DNA of 64,000 nucleotides from a virus, in the IMG/VR virus record IMGVR_UViG_3300047382_000480, positions 1 through 64,000 of that record. One strand, written 5' to 3'. The notes beneath the pieces are model-generated. The model saw nothing but the letters and a program-made list of their open reading frames with translations. It ran no database searches and was not told the DNA's origin. Positions 55,715 to 63,029 of this stretch are shown here, in pieces; within the stretch, counting starts at the first letter, position 1, and every line of letters begins with the position of its first letter. The translations under genes and the position numbers were made by a program.

Positions 55715-55743
55715 TTGACTATTACATTGACCTTGGGTATAAT
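55715..55743 (+). promoter_or_regulatory. Rightward sigma70 promoter, antisense to genes at 55772-57663
   Basis: TTGACT (55715-55720), 17 bp, TATAAT (55738-55743) on the plus strand. No plus-strand gene follows. The transcript would start near 55750, form a hairpin TTGAAA/TTTCAA (55757-55774) before a T-rich stretch, or continue antisense to the next minus-strand genes. Confidence 0.7.
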
Positions 55744-55771
55744 CAGCGTGTCGCTGTTTGAAAGGACAGTT

Positions 55772-56185
55772 TCAATTTAATTTGTTTTTGTTTCTTGCTT
55801 CCATATATTTAAGAAGATCATCTGGACTAAGAGTTTCAGAAAGAAGTTCATCAGTAGCAGCATGCTTACGTTGTAACCTTTCTTCAAAGAAGATCTTTTT
55901 AACACACTGTTCATACCCTTCCTTGTGCGATTCAATCAGTTTAGATACAACCATAATAGAAGAAGTCGATACTGTGAACGCAACATCATCAGAAAGACCC
56001 ATCCAAGATTTCAGCATATAAGACTCACTAAGACTTTCGTCATATTCGTCAATTCCACCAGAATAAACTTCAATAGGATACATTATATTGATAAAGTCTT
56101 CAGATAAATCATAATCGTTTTGCACACAGGCGACGATCGTTATCCCGTCATTGAATCGAATAACTCTTATCTTATCGAAAGTCAT
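55772..56185 (-). CDS. LSm-like small protein, 137 aa
   Basis: N-terminal barrel-like strands (IRVIRFNDGITIVACVQND; INIMYPIEVYSG) resemble the LSm-like protein at 38104-38490, followed by a helical half with MVVSKLIESHKEGYEQCVKK. Family members occur next to uvsW in marine T4-like phages. Function unknown. The ATG overlaps nothing upstream, but the uvsW ATG region follows the usual coupling (its own stop lies in front of the divergent promoters). Confidence 0.55.
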   Translation of the reverse strand: MTFDKIRVIRFNDGITIVACVQNDYDLSEDFINIMYPIEVYSGGIDEYDESLSESYMLKSWMGLSDDVAFTVSTSSIMVVSKLIESHKEGYEQCVKKIFFEERLQRKHAATDELLSETLSPDDLLKYMEARNKNKLN

Positions 56186-57663
56186 TTATCAACCTTAACA
56201 AGTTTGTATTTAAACCCTTCTTCATTATATAATTTTACTCTCTCAACTAGATGTTCTAGTGTATAATTTTTCTTGGTCTTCCATGATAGATCATCGCCAA
56301 TATCAAACAGTTTACACGAAACCTTATTTTCTCCTAACCTCAACCCTCTACCGATAGATTGTAAGTTTCTTACTCTGCTCTTTGAAGGTGAAGAAAATAT
56401 AACATTATGTAAGTTTCTAATATTTATACCTGTAGAGAAAGTGCCATATGAGGCAACAATTATAGCGTTATCAGACTTTTCCGTCAACGATCGTATTTCT
56501 TCTCTTTGTTCGGTATCAGTTCCTCCGTATACAAAATAGACTGGTCTAGATTCTTCTACCTTTTTCTTTATCATATCAAACAGAACACTTCCGTGTTTCT
56601 CGACGAACTGAAAAAGAACCAAACTGTTACCTTTTTGATCAACGACAAGATTACTTATTAAGTTATTTCTCCAATGATCTCGAACTAACCAATCTACCTC
56701 CTCTTGGTATTTCATGGTCTTCATTGCTTTACATTCTTCATCTTTATGTTTTAAAACTAAACAAGTTATGTCTAGGTTTGCAACCTTACCATCTTCCATT
56801 AACTCTTTAGTGGTTATCACCTTAGTAACATTTCCAAAACACCCTTCTAAGACAAGGCGGTGAGTTTTTGTCCCATCAAGAGTACCAGTAGTTCCAAACC
56901 TCCAGTGTGCGTTTTCGCATTTGTTTAGAATAGAAGTTAAAGACTTTGCCTTAAATAAGTGAGCTTCGTCTCCATATACAACATCAAACTTTTCAAACCA
57001 TTTCTTTGGAAATTTATAGATAGATTGCCAAGTTGAGATTGTCACAGGAAACTCGTTTGACTTTTCTTTACCGCCATATATTCTATGGCAGTTCTCACTT
57101 ACTTTCCAATCAACTGCGCTTGCATAGTCTTGAAAATCACCATACATTTGTTCCACAAGAGATGTCGTGGGCACAATTATTAATTGCTTTTTATTTCTTT
57201 CTTGATAATAACGCATTAGAGTATAGATTATAAGAGACTTTCCTGATGCAGTAGGAGACAATAATAAAGACCTTGCACCCTGAATACCTTTTCTGACTGC
57301 TTGAACCTGATAATCTCGTATTTCAATGGGTTTGTCACCACTGTGAAGGTCTAATCCCTTTGCAAACTTATCAATAAATTCAGTTGATATAATATCGCCC
57401 TTTGACACCATTCGGTTGTCTACAGTGTACTCCAGCTGTCTCGCGAAGTCTAAAAGGTACTTTATTAACCCAACAGGCAATTCTTTATTGAACATATTGA
57501 ACAGCCTTGCCTTGCCATCCCACATACGGGATTTATAAGCAGGCATGAATCTTGCTCCAGGAACATCAAATGTGAAGAAGTCATTTAGTTCTTGGAGGAT
57601 TCCTGTGTCACACTCAACGTGCATATTCACAGCGTTTTTATATGTGACAATTATGTCAGCCAT
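56182..57663 (-). CDS. uvsW: UvsW helicase
   Basis: Superfamily-2 helicase, 493 residues, that unwinds R-loops and recombination branches and switches origin use in T4. Walker A SPTASGKS (about 133-140), DEAH as GDEAHLFK (about 231), GTTGTLDGT (motif III), and QSIGRGLRLG (motif VI) are in order. It is followed by its coupled LSm-like gene and preceded by uvsY. Confidence 0.94.
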   Translation of the reverse strand: MADIIVTYKNAVNMHVECDTGILQELNDFFTFDVPGARFMPAYKSRMWDGKARLFNMFNKELPVGLIKYLLDFARQLEYTVDNRMVSKGDIISTEFIDKFAKGLDLHSGDKPIEIRDYQVQAVRKGIQGARSLLLSPTASGKSLIIYTLMRYYQERNKKQLIIVPTTSLVEQMYGDFQDYASAVDWKVSENCHRIYGGKEKSNEFPVTISTWQSIYKFPKKWFEKFDVVYGDEAHLFKAKSLTSILNKCENAHWRFGTTGTLDGTKTHRLVLEGCFGNVTKVITTKELMEDGKVANLDITCLVLKHKDEECKAMKTMKYQEEVDWLVRDHWRNNLISNLVVDQKGNSLVLFQFVEKHGSVLFDMIKKKVEESRPVYFVYGGTDTEQREEIRSLTEKSDNAIIVASYGTFSTGINIRNLHNVIFSSPSKSRVRNLQSIGRGLRLGENKVSCKLFDIGDDLSWKTKKNYTLEHLVERVKLYNEEGFKYKLVKVDK

Positions 57664-58106
57664 TACATAAGTCCATTTGTGAATTTAGTCCACTCAATAC
57701 CATTCTTAATGTCCCACGTTCTACTATGTAAAGATCTCATAACACGATCAAGGAAATCAACAACAGTCCTTATGTACTCAACCTTATTCATTTGTTCTTG
57801 AAGGTCGGCATCTGATTCTATCATTTCTGCCATGTCATTTTTCAAAGGTTTGTTTCCAAGCCACTGATCCCACCCAAGTGCATCGAGTTCTTGTTTGGAT
57901 AACTCTCCACGCCAGTATTGTTGCTTTATTCTTCTGAGTTTAAAGAATGCAGCCTCAGACTTTCTGAGTTGTAGTTTGAAATTTGAGAGGTGATTGAGGT
58001 ATTTTGAATGGAGTTCGGCAGTCTTTATTGTTGCTTTGCCGAGTTCTAACTCATCGATCTTACAATCGATAGCCCACGATTCTTGAAGTTCTTTTAATGT
58101 AATCAT
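57663..58106 (-). CDS. uvsY: UvsY recombination mediator
   Basis: Helps UvsX load on gp32-coated DNA. 147 residues, T4 length 137. It opens MITLKELQESWAIDCKID and contains EAAFFKLRRIKQQYWRGEL and WDIKNGIEWTKFTNG, as in T4 UvsY. The stop/ATG junction with uvsW shares one base. Confidence 0.92.
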   Translation of the reverse strand: MITLKELQESWAIDCKIDELELGKATIKTAELHSKYLNHLSNFKLQLRKSEAAFFKLRRIKQQYWRGELSKQELDALGWDQWLGNKPLKNDMAEMIESDADLQEQMNKVEYIRTVVDFLDRVMRSLHSRTWDIKNGIEWTKFTNGLM

Positions 58107-58121
58107 AATATAATAATAATT

Positions 58122-58709
58122 CTATGTCAAATTTTCTATCTTATAAGTCCTATATCTAAAACCTGCGATACCAGTGAAGTAATCACCAGCACCTTGTGTT
58201 ATGTCAAAATCAAGACCTTCTAGACTAGTCGGGAATGCATCATAGAAAGTAATCTTGATAGTTGGGTTGTTGTTCGAATCAAGAACAAACAATGTAGCAT
58301 CACTTACTTGAGCGATGGCTTCTTTCTTGCTCTTTTGTGACGTAGCAGTTCTATACTCTTGAGAGTTTATGAAGTCAGTGAATTGACCAGTATTCTCTGG
58401 AAACCCTAATCCATACAACCAGTTATAAAGTTCTTGGTAGTTTGCCATATCTTCTTGAACAAGAAACCTTACCATTAGTTCACCGAATTGTATTTTGTCT
58501 CCAGGGAATGGTAATGTGGAAAGAGGTGTTTCCATCTGCGGTGCTCCCAAAGATATTTGTGGGATATTTGCAGCTTGACAGAAAAAAGAAACCTGAGGTA
58601 TATTAGCAATTTGAAATCTAAACCCATTCGGGCGCAAGAAATCTAATTCAGCAGGATTGTTCTGAGTGAATTCTGATTCGGTGATATTTGTTGTCGGGTT
58701 ATATGCCAT
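58122..58709 (-). CDS. Tail-tube (gp19) family protein
   Basis: A 195-residue beta protein. Landmarks shared with T4 gp19-type tube proteins are FLRPNGFRFQIANIP (about 24-38), FCQAANIPQISLG (about 43-55), the GDKIQFGELMVRFLVQED strand pair and a final LDFDITQG...YRTYKIE barrel end. It could be the tube monomer or a paralogue such as a tube-terminator. Its late promoter (58714) abuts the ATG with no ribosome site, and it lies between gp23 and uvsY rather than beside a sheath gene. Confidence 0.65.
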   Translation of the reverse strand: MAYNPTTNITESEFTQNNPAELDFLRPNGFRFQIANIPQVSFFCQAANIPQISLGAPQMETPLSTLPFPGDKIQFGELMVRFLVQEDMANYQELYNWLYGLGFPENTGQFTDFINSQEYRTATSQKSKKEAIAQVSDATLFVLDSNNNPTIKITFYDAFPTSLEGLDFDITQGAGDYFTGIAGFRYRTYKIENLT

Positions 58710-58713
58710 ACTT

Positions 58714-58721
58714 TATTTATA
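58714..58721 (-). promoter_or_regulatory. T4-type late promoter abutting the tail-tube gene
   Basis: TATAAATA reading leftwards with four bases before the ATG at 58709. It begins three bases after the T-run of the gp23 terminator. Confidence 0.75.
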
Positions 58722-58724
58722 CGC

Positions 58725-58752
58725 AAAAAAAAGGGGATCCGAAGACCCCCTT
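58725..58752 (-). terminator. Strong terminator after the major capsid gene
   Basis: Nine-bp stem AAGGGGGTC / GATCCCCTT closed by a TTCG tetraloop, followed by TTTTTTTT on the minus strand. Classic rho-independent terminator 32 bases after the gp23 stop. Confidence 0.92.
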
Positions 58753-58783
58753 AAAATGGTTGATTGACTCAACTCTTTTTATT

Positions 58784-60037
58784 TTACATAAGGTTTGTAA
58801 CCTTAACAGAACGATAGTACTGGTTACGATCAGCAGTGAACGTATCAGCATCAGTTGTGCCGTTAGCCTGTGTAACAAATGGGTTAGCAACCATGCCGTA
58901 ACGAGTCTTAAAGCCGATTTTTGGCTGGAAGTCTGTTGGGTCAATAGCGCGAACTTGTTGTAAAGGTACATATGGGCAGTAGAAAATACCAGCATCATAT
59001 GCGCTAGTTCCTTTATAACCAACTGTGTAGAACTGAGAAGAAGCACCAGTGTTAGCTGAGTATGGATCGATGTATACTTTATAACGACCATTCAATACAC
59101 CAGCAAAAGTGTTACCAGTATCATCAACGTTCAAGTCAGTGTTTAGTGCTGGAGCGTAATCAAGTACACCAGCCATTGCTAGAGCAGAAGCAACATCAGA
59201 AGAACAGATGATGAAGTTACCTTTACCGCGACGAGTGTCTTGAGCAATCACGTTAGCATCACGTTCGATGTTGAACAATAAGCCTTTGAAACGCTCAACT
59301 GACCAACGACCATTTGAATCAACGTCAAGGTCGAAAGTACCAGCAGTAGCAGTAGAAGCAGAACCAGTCTTAGCAACTTTGTAGATGGTTCGTACAACTT
59401 CGCGGTTGATTTCAGCCAAGATTTCTTGTGAAAGAATGTTTGACAATTCGCTCTCAGCATCAAGACCATGGATTGCTTTAAGATCTTGAGCAAGTTCGAT
59501 TGTGTACTCAGCTTTCAATGCGCGAGTCTTAGCAGTAACAGTAGTTTTCTCGATTGAGAACGCCATTTCTGCAGGGTTCTTACTTTCACCAGTAGCTGTA
59601 GACATACCAGCACCAGTTGTGTAAGTACCATCAACAGGGTTAGAACCAGCGTGAGTAGGTGAAGAGTTACCAGAGAAGTCTGTGTCAGCTTCGTTGAATA
59701 GAGCCTCATCACCAGTTTGGCTAGTGTAGTGTGACTTCATAGCAAAGATTAGCCCAGTAGGACCAGTCATTGGCTGAACACCACATACATCGTATGCCAT
59801 TAAGTTAGGAAGCGCACGACGAACAAGGCTGATCAATACTGGATCGTAGTTATCGACTGATGCGCCAGTTGCGTTAGCTGATTCAGACAACTGAGCTTTC
59901 TCTTCTTTAAGAGCTTTCTCTTGGTTTTCAAGAACAACAGCAGTCACATTTCTGCGGTGTGCGTCCTTAATTTGAGGAAGTTCTGGGTGATCCAATACGG
60001 GACCCCATTTTTCCATTTGTGATTCTGAAAGATACAT
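58784..60037 (-). CDS. 23: Major capsid protein (gp23)
   Basis: HK97-fold shell protein, 417 residues as made. Start MYLSESQMEKWGPVLDHPEL, then a charged delta region, and AQLSESANATG with L50-S51-E52|S53, the expected gp21 cleavage site. The mature body begins near YDPVLISLVRRALPNLMAYD, the typical gp23 opening. The C-terminal KIGFKTRYGMVANPF is also typical. Shorter than T4 gp23 (521), as in marine T4-like phages. Confidence 0.95.
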   Translation of the reverse strand: MYLSESQMEKWGPVLDHPELPQIKDAHRRNVTAVVLENQEKALKEEKAQLSESANATGASVDNYDPVLISLVRRALPNLMAYDVCGVQPMTGPTGLIFAMKSHYTSQTGDEALFNEADTDFSGNSSPTHAGSNPVDGTYTTGAGMSTATGESKNPAEMAFSIEKTTVTAKTRALKAEYTIELAQDLKAIHGLDAESELSNILSQEILAEINREVVRTIYKVAKTGSASTATAGTFDLDVDSNGRWSVERFKGLLFNIERDANVIAQDTRRGKGNFIICSSDVASALAMAGVLDYAPALNTDLNVDDTGNTFAGVLNGRYKVYIDPYSANTGASSQFYTVGYKGTSAYDAGIFYCPYVPLQQVRAIDPTDFQPKIGFKTRYGMVANPFVTQANGTTDADTFTADRNQYYRSVKVTNLM

Positions 60038-60082
60038 CTTTCGTCTCCTTGCTTTTTAGTTATTAGTTGTGTTAACTGTTAT

Positions 60083-60090
60083 TATTTATA
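60083..60090 (-). promoter_or_regulatory. T4-type late promoter for gene 23
   Basis: TATAAATA reading leftwards, 46 bases before the gp23 ATG, with AAGGAG in the leader. Confidence 0.85.
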
Positions 60091-60095
60091 AAAAA

Positions 60096-61277
60096 TTATC
60101 TTTTTACCGATTTAGAAATCGCTTGAGCATAAATGCTGATTGGCGAAGTTGAATCTTCACTGATAACGACTGAATCATCATCAATCAGTTTATCTTCTTC
60201 AATTACAGCTTTTTGTGTTGGGAAATAATTTTCCTTAATCACAGCCAGCTTGTCAGAGTAATCGTTATCAAACTCAACGTCTTCAACGAGTTTCGCAAAC
60301 TTTTCAGCTTCAGTTACAGTCAAGTCAGCAGTCGCTTCTTTGAGTGCAGCATCTTTTGATAGGTCTACATTGGCAGCAGACAAGGCAACTTTTTCGTCAG
60401 TTGATTCGTCCAGCTTGGTTTTAAGTGAATTAATTTCACTCTGCATTTCGCCCAGAACATCATACTTTTCTTCAGGAATGTCGATGTAATGCTCGGCAAA
60501 AACTTCTTTCAAGGAGCCGATGAAGGATTCAGAGATCTCGTTGCGCAGTCCACGCTCAATAGCGAGTTCGTTTTCTTTCATCCAGTTCTCAGCTACATAG
60601 TTCAGATAACCATCAATTTTCTGTACCATACCTTCCACGAATGTTTCTTGTGCAAGTGCAGCTTCTTCGGCTAGTTCAGTTTTAATTTCTTCGATTTCAG
60701 AAGCGACGCGAGCCGTAACAACTGCTTCAAATAAACCTGCAGCCTTAACTTTAAACTCTTCGGATAGATGCTCTTCGTCAGCGAATAAATTGGTCATGTC
60801 GTCTTGGAATAATGTATCTTCTTCGATAACTTCTTCAACTTCTTCAGCAGACTCTTCTAATTCAGCTTCAACATCTTCGTCTGTGATTTCTTCTTCAAGA
60901 ACTTCGTCTTCTGATTCAGCGTCTTCAGCTTTAACATCAGCTTTAGTTCCAGGCATATTAACCTGACCTTCAGTCGATGCAGTTTCAGAAGAACCCTGTG
61001 TTGGTGAGGTTTGATCTCCAGCTTCGGAAGATGCAGCAGATTTACTGCCGTCTTTCTTTGCTTTTGAAGAGGCAGATTTACCTGCATCAGCTTTTAGACC
61101 ATCGGATTCAAGCGAGTCACTTGAAGCAGTTTCTGATGAGCCTTGTGCTGGTGCAGAAGCATCGCCTTGTGATTTGTCTGCAGGTCGTGCAGCAGACTCG
61201 TCTAGTTCATTAACTTCTTCGGTTACCATTTCTGGCTTACCCTTGAGAAGTTCTCTGATTTTGCTTTCTACAGCCAT
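60096..61277 (-). CDS. 22: Prohead core scaffold (gp22)
   Basis: Acidic scaffold, 393 residues, placed between 21 and 23 as in T4. Residues about 30-115 are a low-complexity Ser/Ala/Lys linker with two copies of a QGSSETAS unit. Residues about 115-155 are Glu-rich, then helical segments (EEFKVKAAGLFEAVVTARV; QSEINSLKTKLDES) form the core. The end is IYAQAISKSVKR. It would be cut to peptides by gp21. Longer than T4 gp22 (269) because of the linker. Confidence 0.88.
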   Translation of the reverse strand: MAVESKIRELLKGKPEMVTEEVNELDESAARPADKSQGDASAPAQGSSETASSDSLESDGLKADAGKSASSKAKKDGSKSAASSEAGDQTSPTQGSSETASTEGQVNMPGTKADVKAEDAESEDEVLEEEITDEDVEAELEESAEEVEEVIEEDTLFQDDMTNLFADEEHLSEEFKVKAAGLFEAVVTARVASEIEEIKTELAEEAALAQETFVEGMVQKIDGYLNYVAENWMKENELAIERGLRNEISESFIGSLKEVFAEHYIDIPEEKYDVLGEMQSEINSLKTKLDESTDEKVALSAANVDLSKDAALKEATADLTVTEAEKFAKLVEDVEFDNDYSDKLAVIKENYFPTQKAVIEEDKLIDDDSVVISEDSTSPISIYAQAISKSVKR

Positions 61278-61310
61278 TTTATTCTCCTTGTAGAGTTCGT
61301 TTGCTAGTTT

Positions 61311-61318
61311 TATTTATA
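61311..61318 (-). promoter_or_regulatory. T4-type late promoter for gene 22
   Basis: TATAAATA reading leftwards, 34 bases before the gp22 ATG, in the gap after gene 21. Confidence 0.85.
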
Positions 61319-61323
61319 ATAAA

Positions 61324-61977
61324 TTAAATCTTTGAAACCTTATTTAGGAATGAGCTAAACACCGCCATCTTGGTGGCTTCTAGTTCATGGGAAGAGGCTT
61401 CCTTAATTATTTTCTGAGCCTGTTCCATTTCCCTTGCTTGCCAAATACCATCAACCATAACCCACTCACGGCTTTCCATAATCCCTTGAACAAAGGCATC
61501 TGGAGCGGATGGATCTGATACAATATCGGCAGCAGTTGCAAGCATGAAATCATCTTGGACTTCACTTATACCCGACTTCTCTCGGATAGAACCCAAACCA
61601 CGAGAACTAACACCGAGTTGTGCGCCTGCTTCAATTAAATTTGCAGCAATCTTACCCATTGGAGTATCAAGAACTTTCGCCTTACCGATCCAATTATCTC
61701 CATCTTCTTTCAGAGAGACAATCATATGAGAGACACGATCCAGATTTACTGTTGGACCATCTGGGTGACCAAGTTCTCCCAATGCTCTGTTCTTGTCGAT
61801 TTGTTCTGCTGTATAACGTGCAACTTCTTTTTGCATAACCTCTTTAGGATATACACGACCATTGCGGTTTTTTAAATTGGATTGTAAGAAAACTCCTTCA
61901 ATGAAGAGTTCTCTTTTTCCATCTTTTTCTTCTGAGATGTATTGAACATTCTCGTTAATTTCTTTTATAAGTCTCAT
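61324..61977 (-). CDS. 21: Prohead protease (gp21)
   Basis: Serine protease of the herpesvirus-assemblin type, 217 residues. Landmarks are NRNGRVYPKEVM (about 38-49), catalytic His71 in GELGHPDG and the catalytic Ser in GVSSRGLGS (124/125), with AADIVSDPSAPDAF typical of phage prohead proteases. In T4 it cuts after (L/I)-x-E. Several proteins here carry such sites near their N-termini. Its ATG overlaps the stop of the next gene upstream by one base. Confidence 0.94.
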   Translation of the reverse strand: MRLIKEINENVQYISEEKDGKRELFIEGVFLQSNLKNRNGRVYPKEVMQKEVARYTAEQIDKNRALGELGHPDGPTVNLDRVSHMIVSLKEDGDNWIGKAKVLDTPMGKIAANLIEAGAQLGVSSRGLGSIREKSGISEVQDDFMLATAADIVSDPSAPDAFVQGIMESREWVMVDGIWQAREMEQAQKIIKEASSHELEATKMAVFSSFLNKVSKI

Positions 61978-62369
61978 TAGCCTAGATCTCCTTGGTTCTG
62001 ATGCTGTTGCGAACCATAACCAGAAACCTTAGAAGTTTGCACTATAACTGTCCCTGCACCACCTGTAACCGAGACAACAATATCTGACGCTTGTTCTCTG
62101 ATGTCGGCAAACCCATAAAATTCTAATTTGCCTGACATGTGCATAGTATGTAACAACACGCTATTTCTTGTTACAGTTGCTGTGGCGCCACTCCCTAGTG
62201 TCCAATAAAGTGCACTGATGTTGACCAATGGAGTAGAAACAGTTTCTGATGATTTCTTTAGGTCAGCTGATATATCGATAGTTTGGGCTGCAGGTGTGCT
62301 TCCGTTTTCAGAAACAACAGTGACACCTTGAACCTGTGTTAACTTTAAATTTGCTTTGGTGGACGCCAT
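61977..62369 (-). CDS. Structural or head-accessory protein, 130 aa
   Basis: Thr/Val/Ser-rich beta protein (MASTKANLKLTQVQGVTVV; ASDIVVSVTGGAGTVIVQT), ending in a Gln-rich tail. It sits between the protease and the small core genes. A decoration or vertex protein is plausible. No T4 counterpart is recognised. Confidence 0.6.
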   Translation of the reverse strand: MASTKANLKLTQVQGVTVVSENGSTPAAQTIDISADLKKSSETVSTPLVNISALYWTLGSGATATVTRNSVLLHTMHMSGKLEFYGFADIREQASDIVVSVTGGAGTVIVQTSKVSGYGSQQHQNQGDLG

Positions 62370-62375
62370 TTTTTA

Positions 62376-62744
62376 TTATTCTCCTACAGGTTCAAGTTCC
62401 CAAACAGGAACACGTTTTAAAGATTCTTTAAACATAACCTCAGCAACCGCATCAACCCCTTCCCCATAAGTAGCAAGAACTGTTCCTTCGCCTTCTTTAT
62501 GGTGCATTATTGTAGCGTTTGGAGCCATATAAAACTTTTCTGTATTTGAGCTTCCTTGAGTTGGAGGAGTTTTATCCCCTTCTTCCCCTTTATCTGCTGC
62601 ACCATGATTAGCTGTAGGTTCTTCAGCTTCTGGTTTGTTGACACATTCTTCTTCCTCGGTAATCATTTCTTCCGAAACGATTTCTTCCCCTGTGAGGATT
62701 TTAAAGACTGTGTCTACTAGGTCTTGTGGTATACTTGGTTTCAT
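62376..62744 (-). CDS. Small head-region protein with PTQGSS linker, 122 aa
   Basis: An acidic first half ending GDKTPPTQGSSNT (about residues 55-67), a motif also present twice in gp22 (QTSPTQGSSETAS). A compact second half follows (GTVLATYGEGVDAVAEVMF ... VPVWELEPVGE) that looks like a small SH3/KOW-type barrel. Probably a prohead core component. Confidence 0.6.
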   Translation of the reverse strand: MKPSIPQDLVDTVFKILTGEEIVSEEMITEEEECVNKPEAEEPTANHGAADKGEEGDKTPPTQGSSNTEKFYMAPNATIMHHKEGEGTVLATYGEGVDAVAEVMFKESLKRVPVWELEPVGE

Positions 62745-62748
62745 TTTC

Positions 62749-63027
62749 TTATTCCGTTTCTGGTTCTGCCTCGGCAGTAGTTTCTGGAACTGCGACTTCT
62801 CCCGCAGTCGGTTCTGGTAAATCTATTTCTTCGACCGATTGATTAAACATACCAGAAGCAACTTCAGCCTTTCTATCAGCTACCATTGAATCGGCACGAT
62901 CATTCATCATGCTATTAAAAGTATCCTGAGCATCTGTCAGTTTACCATCTTTCCACTGATCCATCATTTTACGGACAGCATCAGCACGTTCATTTTCTAC
63001 ATTGCGTTCTGCAGTTTCTTCACTCAT
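62749..63027 (-). CDS. Acidic prohead core protein (gp67/gp68-like), 92 aa
   Basis: Helical, strongly acidic protein (MSEETAERNVENERAD; tail PEPTAGEVAVPETTAEAEPETE) directly after the portal gene, the place of the small core proteins 67 and 68 in T4. Contains possible gp21 sites of weak form. Assignment rests on position and composition. Confidence 0.55.
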   Translation of the reverse strand: MSEETAERNVENERADAVRKMMDQWKDGKLTDAQDTFNSMMNDRADSMVADRKAEVASGMFNQSVEEIDLPEPTAGEVAVPETTAEAEPETE

Positions 63028-63029
63028 AA

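Noticed and set aside
55758-56021. Plus-strand frame behind the rightward promoter at 55715
   Set aside because: It needs a TTG start, lies wholly antisense to the LSm-like gene and has a shadow-like composition. An RNA product is more likely than a protein.
56421-56428. TATAAATA octamer inside uvsW
   Set aside because: Within coding sequence with no start codon downstream at promoter distance except the distant LSm-like gene. Treated as chance.
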